This document shows positions 54,562 to 63,461 of a DNA stretch of 64,000 bases, piece by piece (the first letter of the stretch is position 1; each line of letters opens with the position of its first letter). Under the pieces are notes generated by a model that did not search any database, was not told where the DNA came from, and saw only the letters and a list, made by a program, of their open reading frames with translations. The stretch is from Pseudaquabacterium pictum. GTDB lineage: Bacteria; Pseudomonadota; Gammaproteobacteria; Burkholderiales; Burkholderiaceae_C. The stretch is from positions 1 to 64,000 of the forward strand of contig NZ_BJCL01000006.1 in NCBI RefSeq assembly GCF_005403045.1, written 5' to 3'. The position numbers and the translations under genes are program-made.

Positions 54562-55032
54562 ATGCGCGCTGCCCCGCCCGTCGAGGCTGCGCTGGGCTCC
54601 GGCCGCGCTGAACGCATGCTGATCACCCTGCTGCATGGCCTGGCCGGCGCCCTGCTGGCCGTCTGGTCGGCGCTGCACGCCGAATGGCCTGTTGGCGGAT
54701 TGGTGCTGGCTGCGGCGCTGATGGCTGCCCTCCTGGCCGGCATGGGCGCCATGCTGGCCCGCCGCACGCTGCCAGTGTCACCCGGCCAGCTGCGCTGGGA
54801 CGGCCAGACCTGGAGCATGGTGGCCGCTGCCGGCGTCCAGCCGCTGCAGCGCCTGGTGGTGGCCTTGGATCTCGGGATCTGGGTGCTGTTGCGCCTGCAC
54901 CCGGTCCATGGCCGCACCGCCTGGCGGGTGTCTGGCGCCGGCAGTGCGCGCACGGCCTGGCATGGCCTGCGCCTGGCGCTGGCTGCCCATGCCGGTGCCG
55001 CGAATTCCGCCGATGGCGGAGGCCGGCCATGA
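54562..55032 (+). CDS. small membrane protein resembling YgfX (CptA)
   Basis: A 156-residue protein. Two adjacent hydrophobic helices (residues ~20-65: LITLLHGLAGALLAVWSALH and LVLAAALMAALLAGMGAML) are followed by a soluble part starting SPGQLRWDGQTWSMV. The order, and the block LRWxGQxWS, resemble E. coli YgfX, a membrane partner of SdhE and proposed toxin. The C-terminal AWHGLRLAL also matches YgfX's RDLRRIL position. Weak but position-consistent. It lies between fabF and rpoE and its stop overlaps the rpoE start (ATGA). No SdhE gene is next to it here. ATG 54562 is used; ATG 54616 is another possible start. Confidence 0.6.
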   Translation: MRAAPPVEAALGSGRAERMLITLLHGLAGALLAVWSALHAEWPVGGLVLAAALMAALLAGMGAMLARRTLPVSPGQLRWDGQTWSMVAAAGVQPLQRLVVALDLGIWVLLRLHPVHGRTAWRVSGAGSARTAWHGLRLALAAHAGAANSADGGGRP

Positions 55033-55640
55033 GCATCGACGATGTCGACGCGCACCTGGTCGAACGCGCGAAGGGCGGCGACCCCAAGGCCTTCGAGATG
55101 CTGGTGGTCAAGTACCAGCGCCGCATCGAGCGGCTGATCGCCAGAATGGTGCGTGATGTCGACCTGGTGCAGGACATCGCCCAGGAGAGCTTCATCCGCG
55201 CCTACCGCGCGCTGCCGCAGTTCCGCGGCGACAGCGCCTTCTACACCTGGCTCTACCGCATCGCCGTCAACACCGCCAAGAAGGCGCTGGTCGACCTGAA
55301 GCGCGACCCCCTGGTGACGGAATCGGCACGCGCCGGCATGAATGACGACGACGATGAAACTTCCCGGCCGGAGCGCGAACTAAGCGACGGTGAAACGCCC
55401 GATGCGGTGCTGGCCAGCAAGGAGATTGCCCAGACCGTCAACGCCGCGATCGAGGCCTTGTCCGACGATCTGCGGCAGGCCATCACGCTGCGCGAGATCG
55501 AAGGCCTCAGCTACGAAGAGATTGCCGAGTTGATGAACTGCCCCATCGGCACTGTGCGCTCCCGCATCTTCCGGGCGCGCGAATCCATCGCCCAGCGGCT
55601 GCGGCCGCTGCTCGACACCCGCGAGGGTGAGCGATGGTGA
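55029..55640 (+). CDS. rpoE: extracytoplasmic stress sigma factor RpoE (AlgU)
   Basis: A 203-residue ECF sigma factor. Region 2 contains VVKYQRRIERLIARMVRD and QDIAQESFIRAYRALPQFRGDSAFYTWLYRIAVN; region 4 contains ALSDDLRQAITLREIEGLSYEEIAELMNCPIGTVRSRIFRARE. It directs envelope-stress transcription and is held by the RseA protein encoded downstream. It is coupled to the YgfX-like gene by a start/stop overlap. A 90-base gap follows before rseA. Confidence 0.96.
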   Translation: MSIDDVDAHLVERAKGGDPKAFEMLVVKYQRRIERLIARMVRDVDLVQDIAQESFIRAYRALPQFRGDSAFYTWLYRIAVNTAKKALVDLKRDPLVTESARAGMNDDDDETSRPERELSDGETPDAVLASKEIAQTVNAAIEALSDDLRQAITLREIEGLSYEEIAELMNCPIGTVRSRIFRARESIAQRLRPLLDTREGERW

Positions 55641-55730
55641 CGATCTCCCTGCCCGCTCCGCCGATGGCGGATGCGCACCGACGCGCGGGCCTCCGGGCCC
55701 GTCCCGTGGCCCTGGAACCGAACGAGCACC

Positions 55731-56339
55731 ATGCTGAACAGGTCTGATTCTCCCGAAGCCCGCCGCCAGCAGTTGTCGTCCCTGATGGATGGCGATCTCG
55801 TCGATGGCGACGCCGCCGGCGTCTGCGCCTTGTGGCGCCAGGATGCCGAAGCCCGGCGCGACTGGCATGCCTACCACCTGATCGGCGACGTCATGCGCAG
55901 CGACGACCTGGCCAGTGCGCCGGCCCGCGACGCGGCCTTCCTGCAGGCCCTGCGTCAGCGGCTGGCCGACGAGCCGGTGCCGCTGGCGCCTGCCCCGTTG
56001 CAGACACCGGTGCCGCAGGCCGTGCCCCAGGTGGCCAACGGTGCGGCGGCTGGCCGCCGTGCGCGTGGCCGCCAGTGGCTGATGGCGCCCATGGCGGTGG
56101 CCGCCGGCTTCGTCGCCGTGGCCGGCGTGATGGTGGTCACCCGGGTGATGGCGCCAGCGCCGGCCGCCGCGCCGGTGATGGCCCAGGCCGAGCGGGCACC
56201 GTCCGCCGGTGCCTCGGCGGTGCTGGTGCGCGATGCCCGGCTCGACCGCTACCTGTCCGCCCACCGCAGCCTGGCCAACGGCGCCATGCCCGGCGCCGGG
56301 GCCGAGCACCGCGTGCACATCGTCTTCGAAGGGCAGTGA
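55731..56339 (+). CDS. rseA: anti-sigma factor RseA (MucA)
   Basis: A 202-residue inner membrane regulator. The N-terminal cytoplasmic domain has the RseA pattern RRQQLSSLMDGDL and WRQDAEARRDWHAYHLIGDVMRS. One membrane helix at ~117-141 (WLMAPMAVAAGFVAVAGVMVV) leads to a short periplasmic tail ending HIVFEGQ. It sequesters RpoE and is degraded by regulated proteolysis. ATG 55731 starts MLNRSDSPEARR; 20 upstream in-frame codons lack family character. Confidence 0.92.
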   Translation: MLNRSDSPEARRQQLSSLMDGDLVDGDAAGVCALWRQDAEARRDWHAYHLIGDVMRSDDLASAPARDAAFLQALRQRLADEPVPLAPAPLQTPVPQAVPQVANGAAAGRRARGRQWLMAPMAVAAGFVAVAGVMVVTRVMAPAPAAAPVMAQAERAPSAGASAVLVRDARLDRYLSAHRSLANGAMPGAGAEHRVHIVFEGQ

Positions 56340-56341
56340 GC

Positions 56342-57376
56342 ATGCGCAGCACGCGGGCCCGGGTGCGGCTGGGCCGCTGGGGCATGGCCGTGACCCTGGT
56401 GCTGGTGGCTGCTGGTGCTGCCCTGGCCGGCCCGCCAGGCGCCGCGGTGGCCGCGTCCGTGCCCATGGGGGCGGAGGCCTGGCTGCAGCGAATCCAACAG
56501 GCCGCCGCACTCAGCAGCTACCAGGGCACGCTGGCCTACAGCGTCGGCGGCACCACCAGCAGTGCCCGCGTGGCGCACTATTGCGAGGGCCGCCAGACCT
56601 ACGAGCGGCTGGAGCAGCTCGATGGCGAGAGTCGGCTGCAGTACCGCCACAACGACCAGGTCGTGACGTTGTGGCCCGCGGCCAAGCGGGCGGTGGTCGA
56701 GCACCGCGATCCGGTGGCGCAGTTCCCGGCCTTGCCCGCCACCAGCACCACCCGCCTGCTGGAGAACTACGAGGTGCAGAAGCTCGGCCAGGAGCGGGTC
56801 GCCGGGCAGGATGCCGATGTGCTGCTGCTCAAGCCGCGTGACCGCCACCGCTTCGCCCAGCGCCTGTGGGCCCACCGCGACAGCGGCCTGCTGCTGCGCA
56901 ACGACGTGCTGGCGCCGGGCGGCGAGGTGCTGGAGTCATCGGCCTTCGTCGATGTGCGCCTCGGCGGCAAGGCGCAGCCCGAGCAGTTCCTCAAGCCGAT
57001 GAAGCAGCTCGACGGCTTCCGTGTGCTGCGGCCCCAGGCCGAGCGCACGCAGCTGGAGGCCGAAGGCTGGGTGCTGAGCAAGCCGGTGCCCGGCTTCCAG
57101 CTCGTCAGCTGCACCCGCCGGCCGCTGGACATCACCGGCAGCGACAGCGATCCGCCGCTGCAGGTGGTGCAGTCGGTGTTCTCCGACGGCGTGGCCCAGG
57201 TGTCGGTGTTCATCGAGCGCTATGACGCCAAGCGCCACCCCAAGGCCATGGGCACCAGCGTCGGAGCCTCGCACACCGTGATGGCCCGCCGCGGCGACTG
57301 GTGGCTCACCGTCGTCGGCGAGGTGCCGATGGCCACGGTGCAGCAGTTCGAGGCCCAGCTCGAGCGCAAGCGTTGA
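56342..57376 (+). CDS. rseB: sigma-E regulatory protein RseB (MucB)
   Basis: A 344-residue periplasmic protein. A signal sequence (residues ~10-35, LGRWGMAVTLVLVAAGAALAG) is followed by AWLQRIQQAAALSSYQGTLAYS, the usual start of the MucB/RseB LolA-like domain; the C-terminal domain has FSDGVAQVSVFIERYD. It binds RseA and senses LPS or lipoprotein intermediates. It is 2 bases after rseA. Confidence 0.93.
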   Translation: MRSTRARVRLGRWGMAVTLVLVAAGAALAGPPGAAVAASVPMGAEAWLQRIQQAAALSSYQGTLAYSVGGTTSSARVAHYCEGRQTYERLEQLDGESRLQYRHNDQVVTLWPAAKRAVVEHRDPVAQFPALPATSTTRLLENYEVQKLGQERVAGQDADVLLLKPRDRHRFAQRLWAHRDSGLLLRNDVLAPGGEVLESSAFVDVRLGGKAQPEQFLKPMKQLDGFRVLRPQAERTQLEAEGWVLSKPVPGFQLVSCTRRPLDITGSDSDPPLQVVQSVFSDGVAQVSVFIERYDAKRHPKAMGTSVGASHTVMARRGDWWLTVVGEVPMATVQQFEAQLERKR

Positions 57377-57388
57377 AATTTCGCGCTG

Positions 57389-57417
57389 CGGCGCAAGCTA
57401 ACTCGCTGCGCCGTTTT
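57389..57417 (+). terminator. weak terminator-like hairpin between rseB and degP
   Basis: CGGCGCA (57389-57395) pairs with TGCGCCG (57407-57413) and is followed by TTTT. Only 7 pairs and four Ts, so partial termination or attenuation is more likely than a full stop. Confidence 0.4.
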
Positions 57418-57439
57418 CCCCTGAACACGAGGTGAGTCG

Positions 57440-58921
57440 ATGTCCGATCTGATTGCGACGATGGTGCGGCCGCTGCAGCGCAGCCGCCGAGTGGCTCTGG
57501 TGGCCGGGCTGGCCCTGGGTCTTGCCGGTGTCGGCTTGCCACAGGTGGCCGCAGCCCAGTCCCGGGTGGAGCTGCCCGACTTCACCGAGCTGGTGGAGAA
57601 GGTGGGTCCGTCGGTGGTCAACATCCGCACCATGGAGCGCAGCGGCCGCGCGGCTGCCGGCCCGGGCGGCAGTGGCATCGATCCCAACATGGAAGAGTTC
57701 TTCCGCCGTTTCGGCATCCCGTTGCCGGGCGGTCGTGGTGCGCCGCGGGGCGGCGGCCAGGGCGAGGACGAGCCGCAGCAGCGCGGCGTGGGCTCTGGCT
57801 TCATCCTCAGCGCCGACGGCTATGTGATGACCAATGCCCACGTGGTCGACGGCGCCGACGAACTGATGGTGACGCTGACCGACAAGCGCGAATTCAAGGC
57901 CCGGGTGATCGGTGCCGACAAGCGCACCGATGTGGCGGTGGTCAAGATCGAGGCCACCGGTCTGCCGGCCGTCAAGCTGGGCGATGTGGGCAAGCTCAAG
58001 GTGGGCGAGTGGGTGATGGCCATCGGCTCGCCCTTCGGGCTGGAGAACAGCGTCACGGCCGGCATCGTCAGTGCCAAGGCACGCGACACCGGCGACTACC
58101 TGCCGTTCATCCAGACCGACGTGGCCATCAATCCCGGCAACTCGGGCGGCCCGCTGATCAACCTGCGCGGCGAGGTGGTGGGCATCAACAGCCAGATTTA
58201 CAGCCGCTCGGGCGGCTTCATGGGCATCTCGTTCGCCATCCCGATCGACGAGGCCAAGAACGTGGCCGACCAGCTGCGTGTCAGCGGCCGGGTCATCCGC
58301 GGGCGCATCGGCGTCACGATCGCACCGGTGACCAAGGACGTGGCCGAGTCCATCGGCCTGGGCAAGCCCACCGGCGCGCTGGTGCGCGGTGCCGAGACCG
58401 GCGGCCCGGCCGACAAGGCCGGTGTGGAGGCCGGCGACATCATCACCAAGGTCGATGGCAAGGTGATCGAGAAGTCGGGCGACCTGCCGCGGATCGTCGG
58501 GGCCACCAAGCCGGGCAGCAAGGCCACGCTGCAGGTGTTCCGCCGTGGCAGCTACCGCGACGTGACCGTCACCGTGGCCGAGTTCGAGCCCGATGCGCCG
58601 GTGAAGGTGGCCCACAGCGACGCCGCCGGGCCGAGCGCGGGCGCCAAGTCGGCCCTGGGCTTGACGGTGTCGGAGCTCAGCGAGAGCAACAAGCGCGACC
58701 TGAAGCTGCGCGGCGGCGTCAAGGTCGATGCGGTCGACGGCGCGGCAGCCCGCGCCGGCCTGCGCGAGGGCGACGTGATCCTGACGCTGGACAACACCGA
58801 GATCGCCGACGTGAAGCAGTTCCTCGCGGTGGCCGCCAAGGCCGAGAAGGCCCGGGCCGTCAGTGTGATGGTGCGCCGCGGCGAGTGGGTCAACTACCTG
58901 GTGATCCGCCCCGCGCGCTGA
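57440..58921 (+). CDS. degP: periplasmic Do-family serine protease (DegP/MucD)
   Basis: A 493-residue HtrA protease-chaperone. A signal peptide ends near residue 40 (LPQVAAAQS). Protease triad H134 (TNAHVVDG), D164 (RTDVAVVK) and S235 (NPGNSGGPL) lie in residues ~50-260. Two PDZ domains follow (IGVTIAPVTKDVAESIGL region and LGLTVSELSESNKRDLKL region). It degrades misfolded envelope proteins and belongs to the sigma-E regulon. GAGGTGA at 57429-57435 precedes the ATG. A Gly/Pro/Arg-rich loop near residues 95-115 precedes the catalytic core. Also known as mucD. Confidence 0.94.
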   Translation: MSDLIATMVRPLQRSRRVALVAGLALGLAGVGLPQVAAAQSRVELPDFTELVEKVGPSVVNIRTMERSGRAAAGPGGSGIDPNMEEFFRRFGIPLPGGRGAPRGGGQGEDEPQQRGVGSGFILSADGYVMTNAHVVDGADELMVTLTDKREFKARVIGADKRTDVAVVKIEATGLPAVKLGDVGKLKVGEWVMAIGSPFGLENSVTAGIVSAKARDTGDYLPFIQTDVAINPGNSGGPLINLRGEVVGINSQIYSRSGGFMGISFAIPIDEAKNVADQLRVSGRVIRGRIGVTIAPVTKDVAESIGLGKPTGALVRGAETGGPADKAGVEAGDIITKVDGKVIEKSGDLPRIVGATKPGSKATLQVFRRGSYRDVTVTVAEFEPDAPVKVAHSDAAGPSAGAKSALGLTVSELSESNKRDLKLRGGVKVDAVDGAAARAGLREGDVILTLDNTEIADVKQFLAVAAKAEKARAVSVMVRRGEWVNYLVIRPAR

Positions 58922-59293
58922 GCGCCGGCGCCGCTTCAACCGACTGGGAACACGGGTCTTTCCGCATCGTGGCAGTCAGTGCGTGCTCACAAACCATCGG
59001 GATCGGCCACACGGCCCGGTGCGCGGCGCCGCATCCTGACCAAGCCGCTGCTGCAAAAGTTGGTGACCGCTAGCTTCAACAGCCCAGCCGGGTGGATTGC
59101 ATCGCCGGCCGGTTAGAATCAGGTGGTAACGGCTGGGTTTTCAGCGCTGCAGACCCGGCTTGTTGTGCGCCACCAACAGGGTGTCGGCTGTCGCTGACGT
59201 CTGTGTACAAGCTGTTGATAACTTTGCCATGTTGGCGGGTCGCAACGGCCGGAGATCCAGCAACGGCGCGGCTTCCCGCCCAGGCGTTTTGGC
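58922..59293 (+). other. non-coding gap between degP and the small RNA unit
   Basis: No supported gene is seen here. Short open frames are present but have no ribosome-binding site or family resemblance. A TAGAAT hexamer at 59114-59119 could be a -10 but has no -35. A TTGATA at 59215-59220 lies in an AT-richer stretch (59201-59235) that might include a promoter; no good -10 follows at the correct spacing. Confidence 0.4.
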
Positions 59294-59299
59294 TACAAT
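59294..59299 (+). promoter_or_regulatory. -10 element of a candidate small RNA (or of lepA)
   Basis: TACAAT in the context GGCTACAATG, a form common in Burkholderiales promoters. A start near 59306 would fall at the first base of the left arm of the next hairpin. A TTCCCG at 59273-59278 is a poor -35 with only 15 bases of spacer. Confidence 0.5.
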
Positions 59300-59305
59300 G
59301 AAGGC

Positions 59306-59369
59306 CCAACAAGCAGTTGCCAAACATTTGTTGGAAGGCGCGTCTCCACTTTGGACGTGCCTTTTTTTT
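59306..59369 (+). ncRNA. candidate small RNA of about 64 bases, two hairpins
   Basis: The unit has a -10 (59294-59299), then CCAACAA (59306-59312) pairing exactly with TTGTTGG (59328-59334), then directly a 10-bp terminator stem and eight Ts. Promoter, hairpin and terminator fit in 76 bases with no open frame of note. This is the geometry of a small regulatory RNA. Alternatives are a premature-termination leader for lepA, which starts 97 bases later, or the terminator of the degP operon. I recognise no known RNA family. Confidence 0.5.
59335..59369 (+). terminator. strong intrinsic terminator before lepA
   Basis: AAGGCGCGTC (59335-59344) pairs with GACGTGCCTT (59354-59363) over 10 pairs with one G-T wobble and a 9-base loop; a run of eight Ts follows (59362-59369). 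It is the clearest intrinsic terminator in the window. Confidence 0.85.
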
Positions 59370-59465
59370 ATGTCGCGCGCGGGTTGAACGGACCCGCCGC
59401 CGCGCCCTCGGCAGGCCGGGTTGCAAGCCCGCCAACCATGCCGCAACGGGCCCACGATCGCACCC

Positions 59466-61274
59466 ATGGACCACATCAGAAACTTCTCGATCATTGCCCA
59501 CATCGACCACGGCAAGTCGACGCTGGCCGATCGATTGATCCACCGCTGCGGCGGCTTGAGCGACCGCGAGATGGAAGCCCAGGTGCTCGACTCGATGGAC
59601 ATCGAGCGCGAGCGCGGCATCACCATCAAGGCGCAGACCGCCTCGTTGCGCTACACCGCCAAGAACGGCCAGGTCTACCACCTCAACCTGATCGACACGC
59701 CCGGGCATGTGGACTTCAGCTACGAGGTGAGCCGCTCCCTGTCGGCCTGTGAAGGCGCGTTGCTGGTCGTCGATGCCAGCCAGGGCGTGGAAGCCCAGAC
59801 CGTGGCCAACTGCTACACCGCACTCGACCTGGGTGTGGAAGTGGTGCCGGTGCTCAACAAGATGGACCTGCCCAATGCAGACCCCGACAACGCCAAGGCC
59901 GAGATCGAGGACGTGATCGGCATCGATGCCGACGATGCGATCCCCTGCTCGGCCAAGACCGGCATGGGCATCGACGACATCCTGGAAGCGGTGATCAGCC
60001 GCATGCCGCCGCCCAAGGGTGACCCCGACGGCCCGCCGCGGGCGATGATCGTCGACAGCTGGTTCGACAACTACGTGGGCGTGGTGATGCTGGTGCGCGT
60101 GGTCGACGGCGTGCTGCGCAAGAGCGACCGCATCCGCATGATGGCCACCAATGCCGTCTACCCGCTGGAGCAGCTGGGCGTGTTCACGCCCAAGAGCGAG
60201 TCGCGCGAGGAGCTGAAGGCCGGCGAGGTGGGCTTCCTGATCGCCGGCATCAAGGAGCTGCAGGCGGCCAAGGTGGGCGACACCGTCACCCTCGAGAAGA
60301 AGCTGCCCAACAACGCCGGTCCGGCCACCACGGCCTTGCCCGGCTTCAAGGAGATCCAGCCGCAGGTCTTCGCCGGCCTCTACCCCACCGAGGCCAGCGA
60401 GTACGACCAGCTGCGCGACGCGCTGGAGAAGCTCAAGCTCAACGACAGCAGCCTGCGCTACGAGCCCGAGGTGAGCCAGGCGCTGGGCTTCGGCTTCCGC
60501 TGCGGCTTCCTGGGCCTGCTGCACATGGAGATCGTGCAGGAGCGGCTCGAGCGCGAGTTCGACCAGGACCTGATCACCACCGCGCCCAGCGTGGTCTACC
60601 AGGTGGAGCTGAACGACGGCGAGGTCATCGAGGTGGAGAACCCCTCGAAGATGCCGGACCTGGGCCGCATCAAGGAGATCCGCGAGCCCATCGTCACCGT
60701 GCACCTGTACATGCCGCAGGACTACGTGGGCCCGGTGATGACGCTGGCCAACCAGAAGCGCGGCGTGCAGCTGAACATGGCCTACCACGGCCGCCAGGTG
60801 ATGCTGACCTACGACATGCCGCTGGCCGAGATCGTGCTGGACTTCTTCGACAAGCTGAAGAGCGTGAGCCGCGGCTACGCCAGCATGGACTACGAGTTCA
60901 AGGAGTACCGCGCCGCCGATGTGGTCAAGGTCGACCTGCTGATCAACGGCGACCGCATCGACGCGCTGAGCATCATCGTGCACCGGGCGCAGAGCCAGTT
61001 CCGCGGCCGCGCCGTGGCGGCCAAGATGCGCGAGCAGATCCCGCGGCAGATGTACGACGTTGCCATCCAGGCGGCCATCGGCGCCAACATCATCGCCCGC
61101 GAGAACATCAAGGCGCTGCGCAAGAACGTGCTGGCAAAATGCTATGGCGGTGACATCACGCGCAAGAAGAAGCTGCTCGAGAAGCAGAAGGCGGGCAAGA
61201 AGCGCATGAAGCAGATCGGCTCGGTCGAGGTGCCGCAAGAAGCCTTCCTCGCCATCCTGCAGGTCGAAGACTGA
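59466..61274 (+). CDS. lepA: translation elongation factor 4 (LepA)
   Basis: A 602-residue ribosome-associated GTPase. G1 [10 protein letters not shown]3 DTPGHVDF and G4 NKMD are intact. [20 protein letters not shown] is the standard start. The C-terminal part ends [22 protein letters not shown], the LepA-specific domain. ATG 59466 is chosen. It lies downstream of a terminator, so must have its own promoter or read-through. lepB follows 34 bases later. Confidence 0.97.
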   Translation: MDHIRNFSIIAHIDHGKSTLADRLIHRCGGLSDREMEAQVLDSMDIERERGITIKAQTASLRYTAKNGQVYHLNLIDTPGHVDFSYEVSRSLSACEGALLVVDASQGVEAQTVANCYTALDLGVEVVPVLNKMDLPNADPDNAKAEIEDVIGIDADDAIPCSAKTGMGIDDILEAVISRMPPPKGDPDGPPRAMIVDSWFDNYVGVVMLVRVVDGVLRKSDRIRMMATNAVYPLEQLGVFTPKSESREELKAGEVGFLIAGIKELQAAKVGDTVTLEKKLPNNAGPATTALPGFKEIQPQVFAGLYPTEASEYDQLRDALEKLKLNDSSLRYEPEVSQALGFGFRCGFLGLLHMEIVQERLEREFDQDLITTAPSVVYQVELNDGEVIEVENPSKMPDLGRIKEIREPIVTVHLYMPQDYVGPVMTLANQKRGVQLNMAYHGRQVMLTYDMPLAEIVLDFFDKLKSVSRGYASMDYEFKEYRAADVVKVDLLINGDRIDALSIIVHRAQSQFRGRAVAAKMREQIPRQMYDVAIQAAIGANIIARENIKALRKNVLAKCYGGDITRKKKLLEKQKAGKKRMKQIGSVEVPQEAFLAILQVED

Positions 61275-61308
61275 CCCGCCCACTCCACCAGAACAACCCC
61301 ACCTGCCC

Positions 61309-62280
61309 ATGATGAGTGCTTTGACCGCCGTGCTGTACGGCGCCCTGCTGGTCTACGGCGCCGGTTGGTGGCTGGGTTACTGGATCGGCAACTTCTCGCT
61401 GCTGCTGTTCGTGCTGACGGTGGTGACGCTGGCCTACTGGCTGGCCGAACGCTTCAAGTTCGCCCCGGCCCGCGTGGCCGCCGCCGAGGCCCTGACCGCG
61501 CAGGACACCCAGCGCCGTGCCGAGCTGGGCAAGATGGGCATCAGCCAGGTCGACGGCAACGTGGACAGCGCCCGCGAGAGGCTGCTGATGCAGCCCTGGT
61601 GGCTGGACTGGACGGCAGGGCTGTTCCCGGTGATCCTGGCGGTGTTCCTGCTGCGCTCGTTCCTGTTCGAGCCGTTCAAGATCCCGTCGGGCTCGATGGT
61701 GCCCACGCTGCTGGTGGGCGACCTGATCCTGGTGAACAAATTCCACTACGGCGTGCGCCTGCCGGTCATCAACACCAAGATCATCCAGAACAACGACCCC
61801 AAGCGTGGCGATGTGATCGTCTTCCGCTATCCGGTCGACACCCGGGTGGACTACATCAAGCGGGTGGTGGCCATCCCGGGCGACGAGGTCACCTACACCA
61901 ACCAGCAGCTCGCCATCAACGGCCAGCTGGCGCCGGTGCAGCCGCAGGGTGACTTCTACGACGAAGACAGCATGCGCTATGCCCCCCGCTTCACCGAGAA
62001 GCTGGGTGCGGTGGCGCACGGCATCCTCGTCGATCCCAAGCGGGCGTCGATCTACCGGCCGATGGAGAGCTTCGTCAACTTCCGTGACAACTGCCGCTAC
62101 ACCGCGGAGGGCGTGTCGTGCAAAGTGCCGGCCGGGCACTACTTCGTGATGGGCGACAACCGCGACAATTCCCAGGATTCCCGCTATTGGGGCTTCGTTC
62201 CCGACGAGAACATCGTCGGCCGCGCCTTCATGGTGTGGATGAACTTCGGCAACCTGCGCCGCATCGGCAGCTTCGACTGA
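61309..62280 (+). CDS. lepB: signal peptidase I
   Basis: A 323-residue membrane protease that removes signal peptides from exported proteins. Two N-terminal membrane helices (about residues 5-45 and 100-118) are followed by the catalytic S129 (PSGSMVPTL) and K184 (YIKRVVAIPGD), whose spacing of 55 equals that of E. coli. The C-terminal box is GDNRDNSQDSRYWGFV. Its stop overlaps the next ATG (TGATG). Confidence 0.96.
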   Translation: MMSALTAVLYGALLVYGAGWWLGYWIGNFSLLLFVLTVVTLAYWLAERFKFAPARVAAAEALTAQDTQRRAELGKMGISQVDGNVDSARERLLMQPWWLDWTAGLFPVILAVFLLRSFLFEPFKIPSGSMVPTLLVGDLILVNKFHYGVRLPVINTKIIQNNDPKRGDVIVFRYPVDTRVDYIKRVVAIPGDEVTYTNQQLAINGQLAPVQPQGDFYDEDSMRYAPRFTEKLGAVAHGILVDPKRASIYRPMESFVNFRDNCRYTAEGVSCKVPAGHYFVMGDNRDNSQDSRYWGFVPDENIVGRAFMVWMNFGNLRRIGSFD

Positions 62281-62678
62281 TGCCGCGCGTCACCCGGGGC
62301 ACCATGCGCACGCCACACTGCTTTCCTGCACCGGCACCGCGCCGCGGTGTCACCCTGATCGGCCTGCTGGCCTGGGCCATCGTGGTGGGCTTTGCCGGCT
62401 ACCTGCTGGTGCGGGTGGTGCCCACGGTGACCGAGTTCTACACCATCCAGAGCGTGGTCGACCGCATCGCCGCCAGCCCGGCTTCCACCGTGGCCGAGAT
62501 CCGCGGCGCCTTCGACAAGCAACGCCAGGTCGATGCCACCATCACCTCGGTGCTGGGCAAGGAACTCGACATCACCAAGGAGAACGACCGGGTGGTGATC
62601 AGCTTTGCCTACGAGAAGGAAATCGAACTCTTCGGCCCGGTGTTTCTGCTGATCAAGTACGCTGGGCGATCGAAGTGA
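62280..62678 (+). CDS. DUF4845 small membrane protein
   Basis: A 132-residue protein between lepB and rnc, the usual place of DUF4845 genes. One membrane helix (residues ~23-46, GVTLIGLLAWAIVVGFAGYLL) follows a short basic N terminus; the start RRGVTLIGLL resembles a type IV prepilin leader, but no pilin-type domain follows. The rest (FYTIQSVVDRIAASPASTVAE) is predicted helical and extracytoplasmic. Its function is unknown. It overlaps lepB by TGATG and rnc by TGATG. Confidence 0.85.
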   Translation: MPRVTRGTMRTPHCFPAPAPRRGVTLIGLLAWAIVVGFAGYLLVRVVPTVTEFYTIQSVVDRIAASPASTVAEIRGAFDKQRQVDATITSVLGKELDITKENDRVVISFAYEKEIELFGPVFLLIKYAGRSK

Positions 62679-63460
62679 TGGCAGCGGCGGCCGACCGGTC
62701 GGCCGGCACGCCCCCTGCACAGCCTGGAGCCATGGAACCCCGACCTGACCACCGCCCGGAGCCGCGCCTGGATGCCCTGCAGCAGCGCCTGGGCCACCGC
62801 TTTGCCGACGTCTCGCTGCTGCAGCGGGCGCTCACCCACCGCAGCTTCGGCGCCGACCACAACGAGCGGCTGGAATTCCTGGGCGATGCGGTGCTGGCGA
62901 TGGCGGTCTCCGCGCTGCTGTACGAGCGCTTCTCCGCGTCGGACGAAGGCGACCTGACCCGCGTGCGCGCCCACCTGGTGCGCGAGGACAGCCTGCACCG
63001 CGCCGCCCTGGTGCTGGGCCTGCCCGAGGCGCTGCGCCTGTCCGAGGGTGAGGCCCGTGGCGGTGGTGCGCAGCGGCCATCCATCCTGGCCGATGCGGTG
63101 GAGGCGCTGCTCGGCGCGCTCTACCTCGACGGCGGCCTGCCGGCAGCCACCCGCCTGGTGCGGGCGCTGTTCGGCGAGCTGATCTCCAGCACCGAAGCCG
63201 ACAGCTGGAGCAAGGACGCCAAGACCGAGCTGCAGGAGTGGCTGCAGGCCCGCAAGCTGGCGGTGCCCAGCTACCGCATCCTGGCCACCCGCGGCCAGGC
63301 CCATGCCCAGACCTTCGAGGTCGAATGCGCCGTGCCCACACTGGGCCTGGCCGAGCAGGGCGAGGGCCGATCGCGTCGCAGTGCCGAGCAGGAGGCCGCC
63401 CGCCGCATGCTCGGCCGCCTGAAGGCCAGCGACAAGCCTGGCAGCCCCCTGAGGAACTGA
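62678..63460 (+). CDS. rnc: ribonuclease III
   Basis: A 260-residue double-strand-specific endoribonuclease. The catalytic signature is [11 protein letters not shown] (E66, D70 with D139 and E142 in [15 protein letters not shown]). A double-stranded-RNA-binding domain spans about residues 175-250, ending [19 protein letters not shown] 62678 overlaps the upstream stop (TGATG); GTG 62675 is an alternative in frame. The N terminus carries a ~30-residue Pro-rich extension. It is immediately followed by era. Confidence 0.96.
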   Translation: MAAAADRSAGTPPAQPGAMEPRPDHRPEPRLDALQQRLGHRFADVSLLQRALTHRSFGADHNERLEFLGDAVLAMAVSALLYERFSASDEGDLTRVRAHLVREDSLHRAALVLGLPEALRLSEGEARGGGAQRPSILADAVEALLGALYLDGGLPAATRLVRALFGELISSTEADSWSKDAKTELQEWLQARKLAVPSYRILATRGQAHAQTFEVECAVPTLGLAEQGEGRSRRSAEQEAARRMLGRLKASDKPGSPLRN

Positions 63461-63461
63461 C

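Noticed and set aside
59092-59301. Short open frame of 69 codons upstream of lepA
   Set aside because: No ribosome-binding site, no family resemblance, and it overlaps the promoter of the candidate small RNA.
59076-61310. 744-codon open frame on the minus strand
   Set aside because: Antisense to lepA; translation is Leu/His/Val/Asp-rich without domain character.
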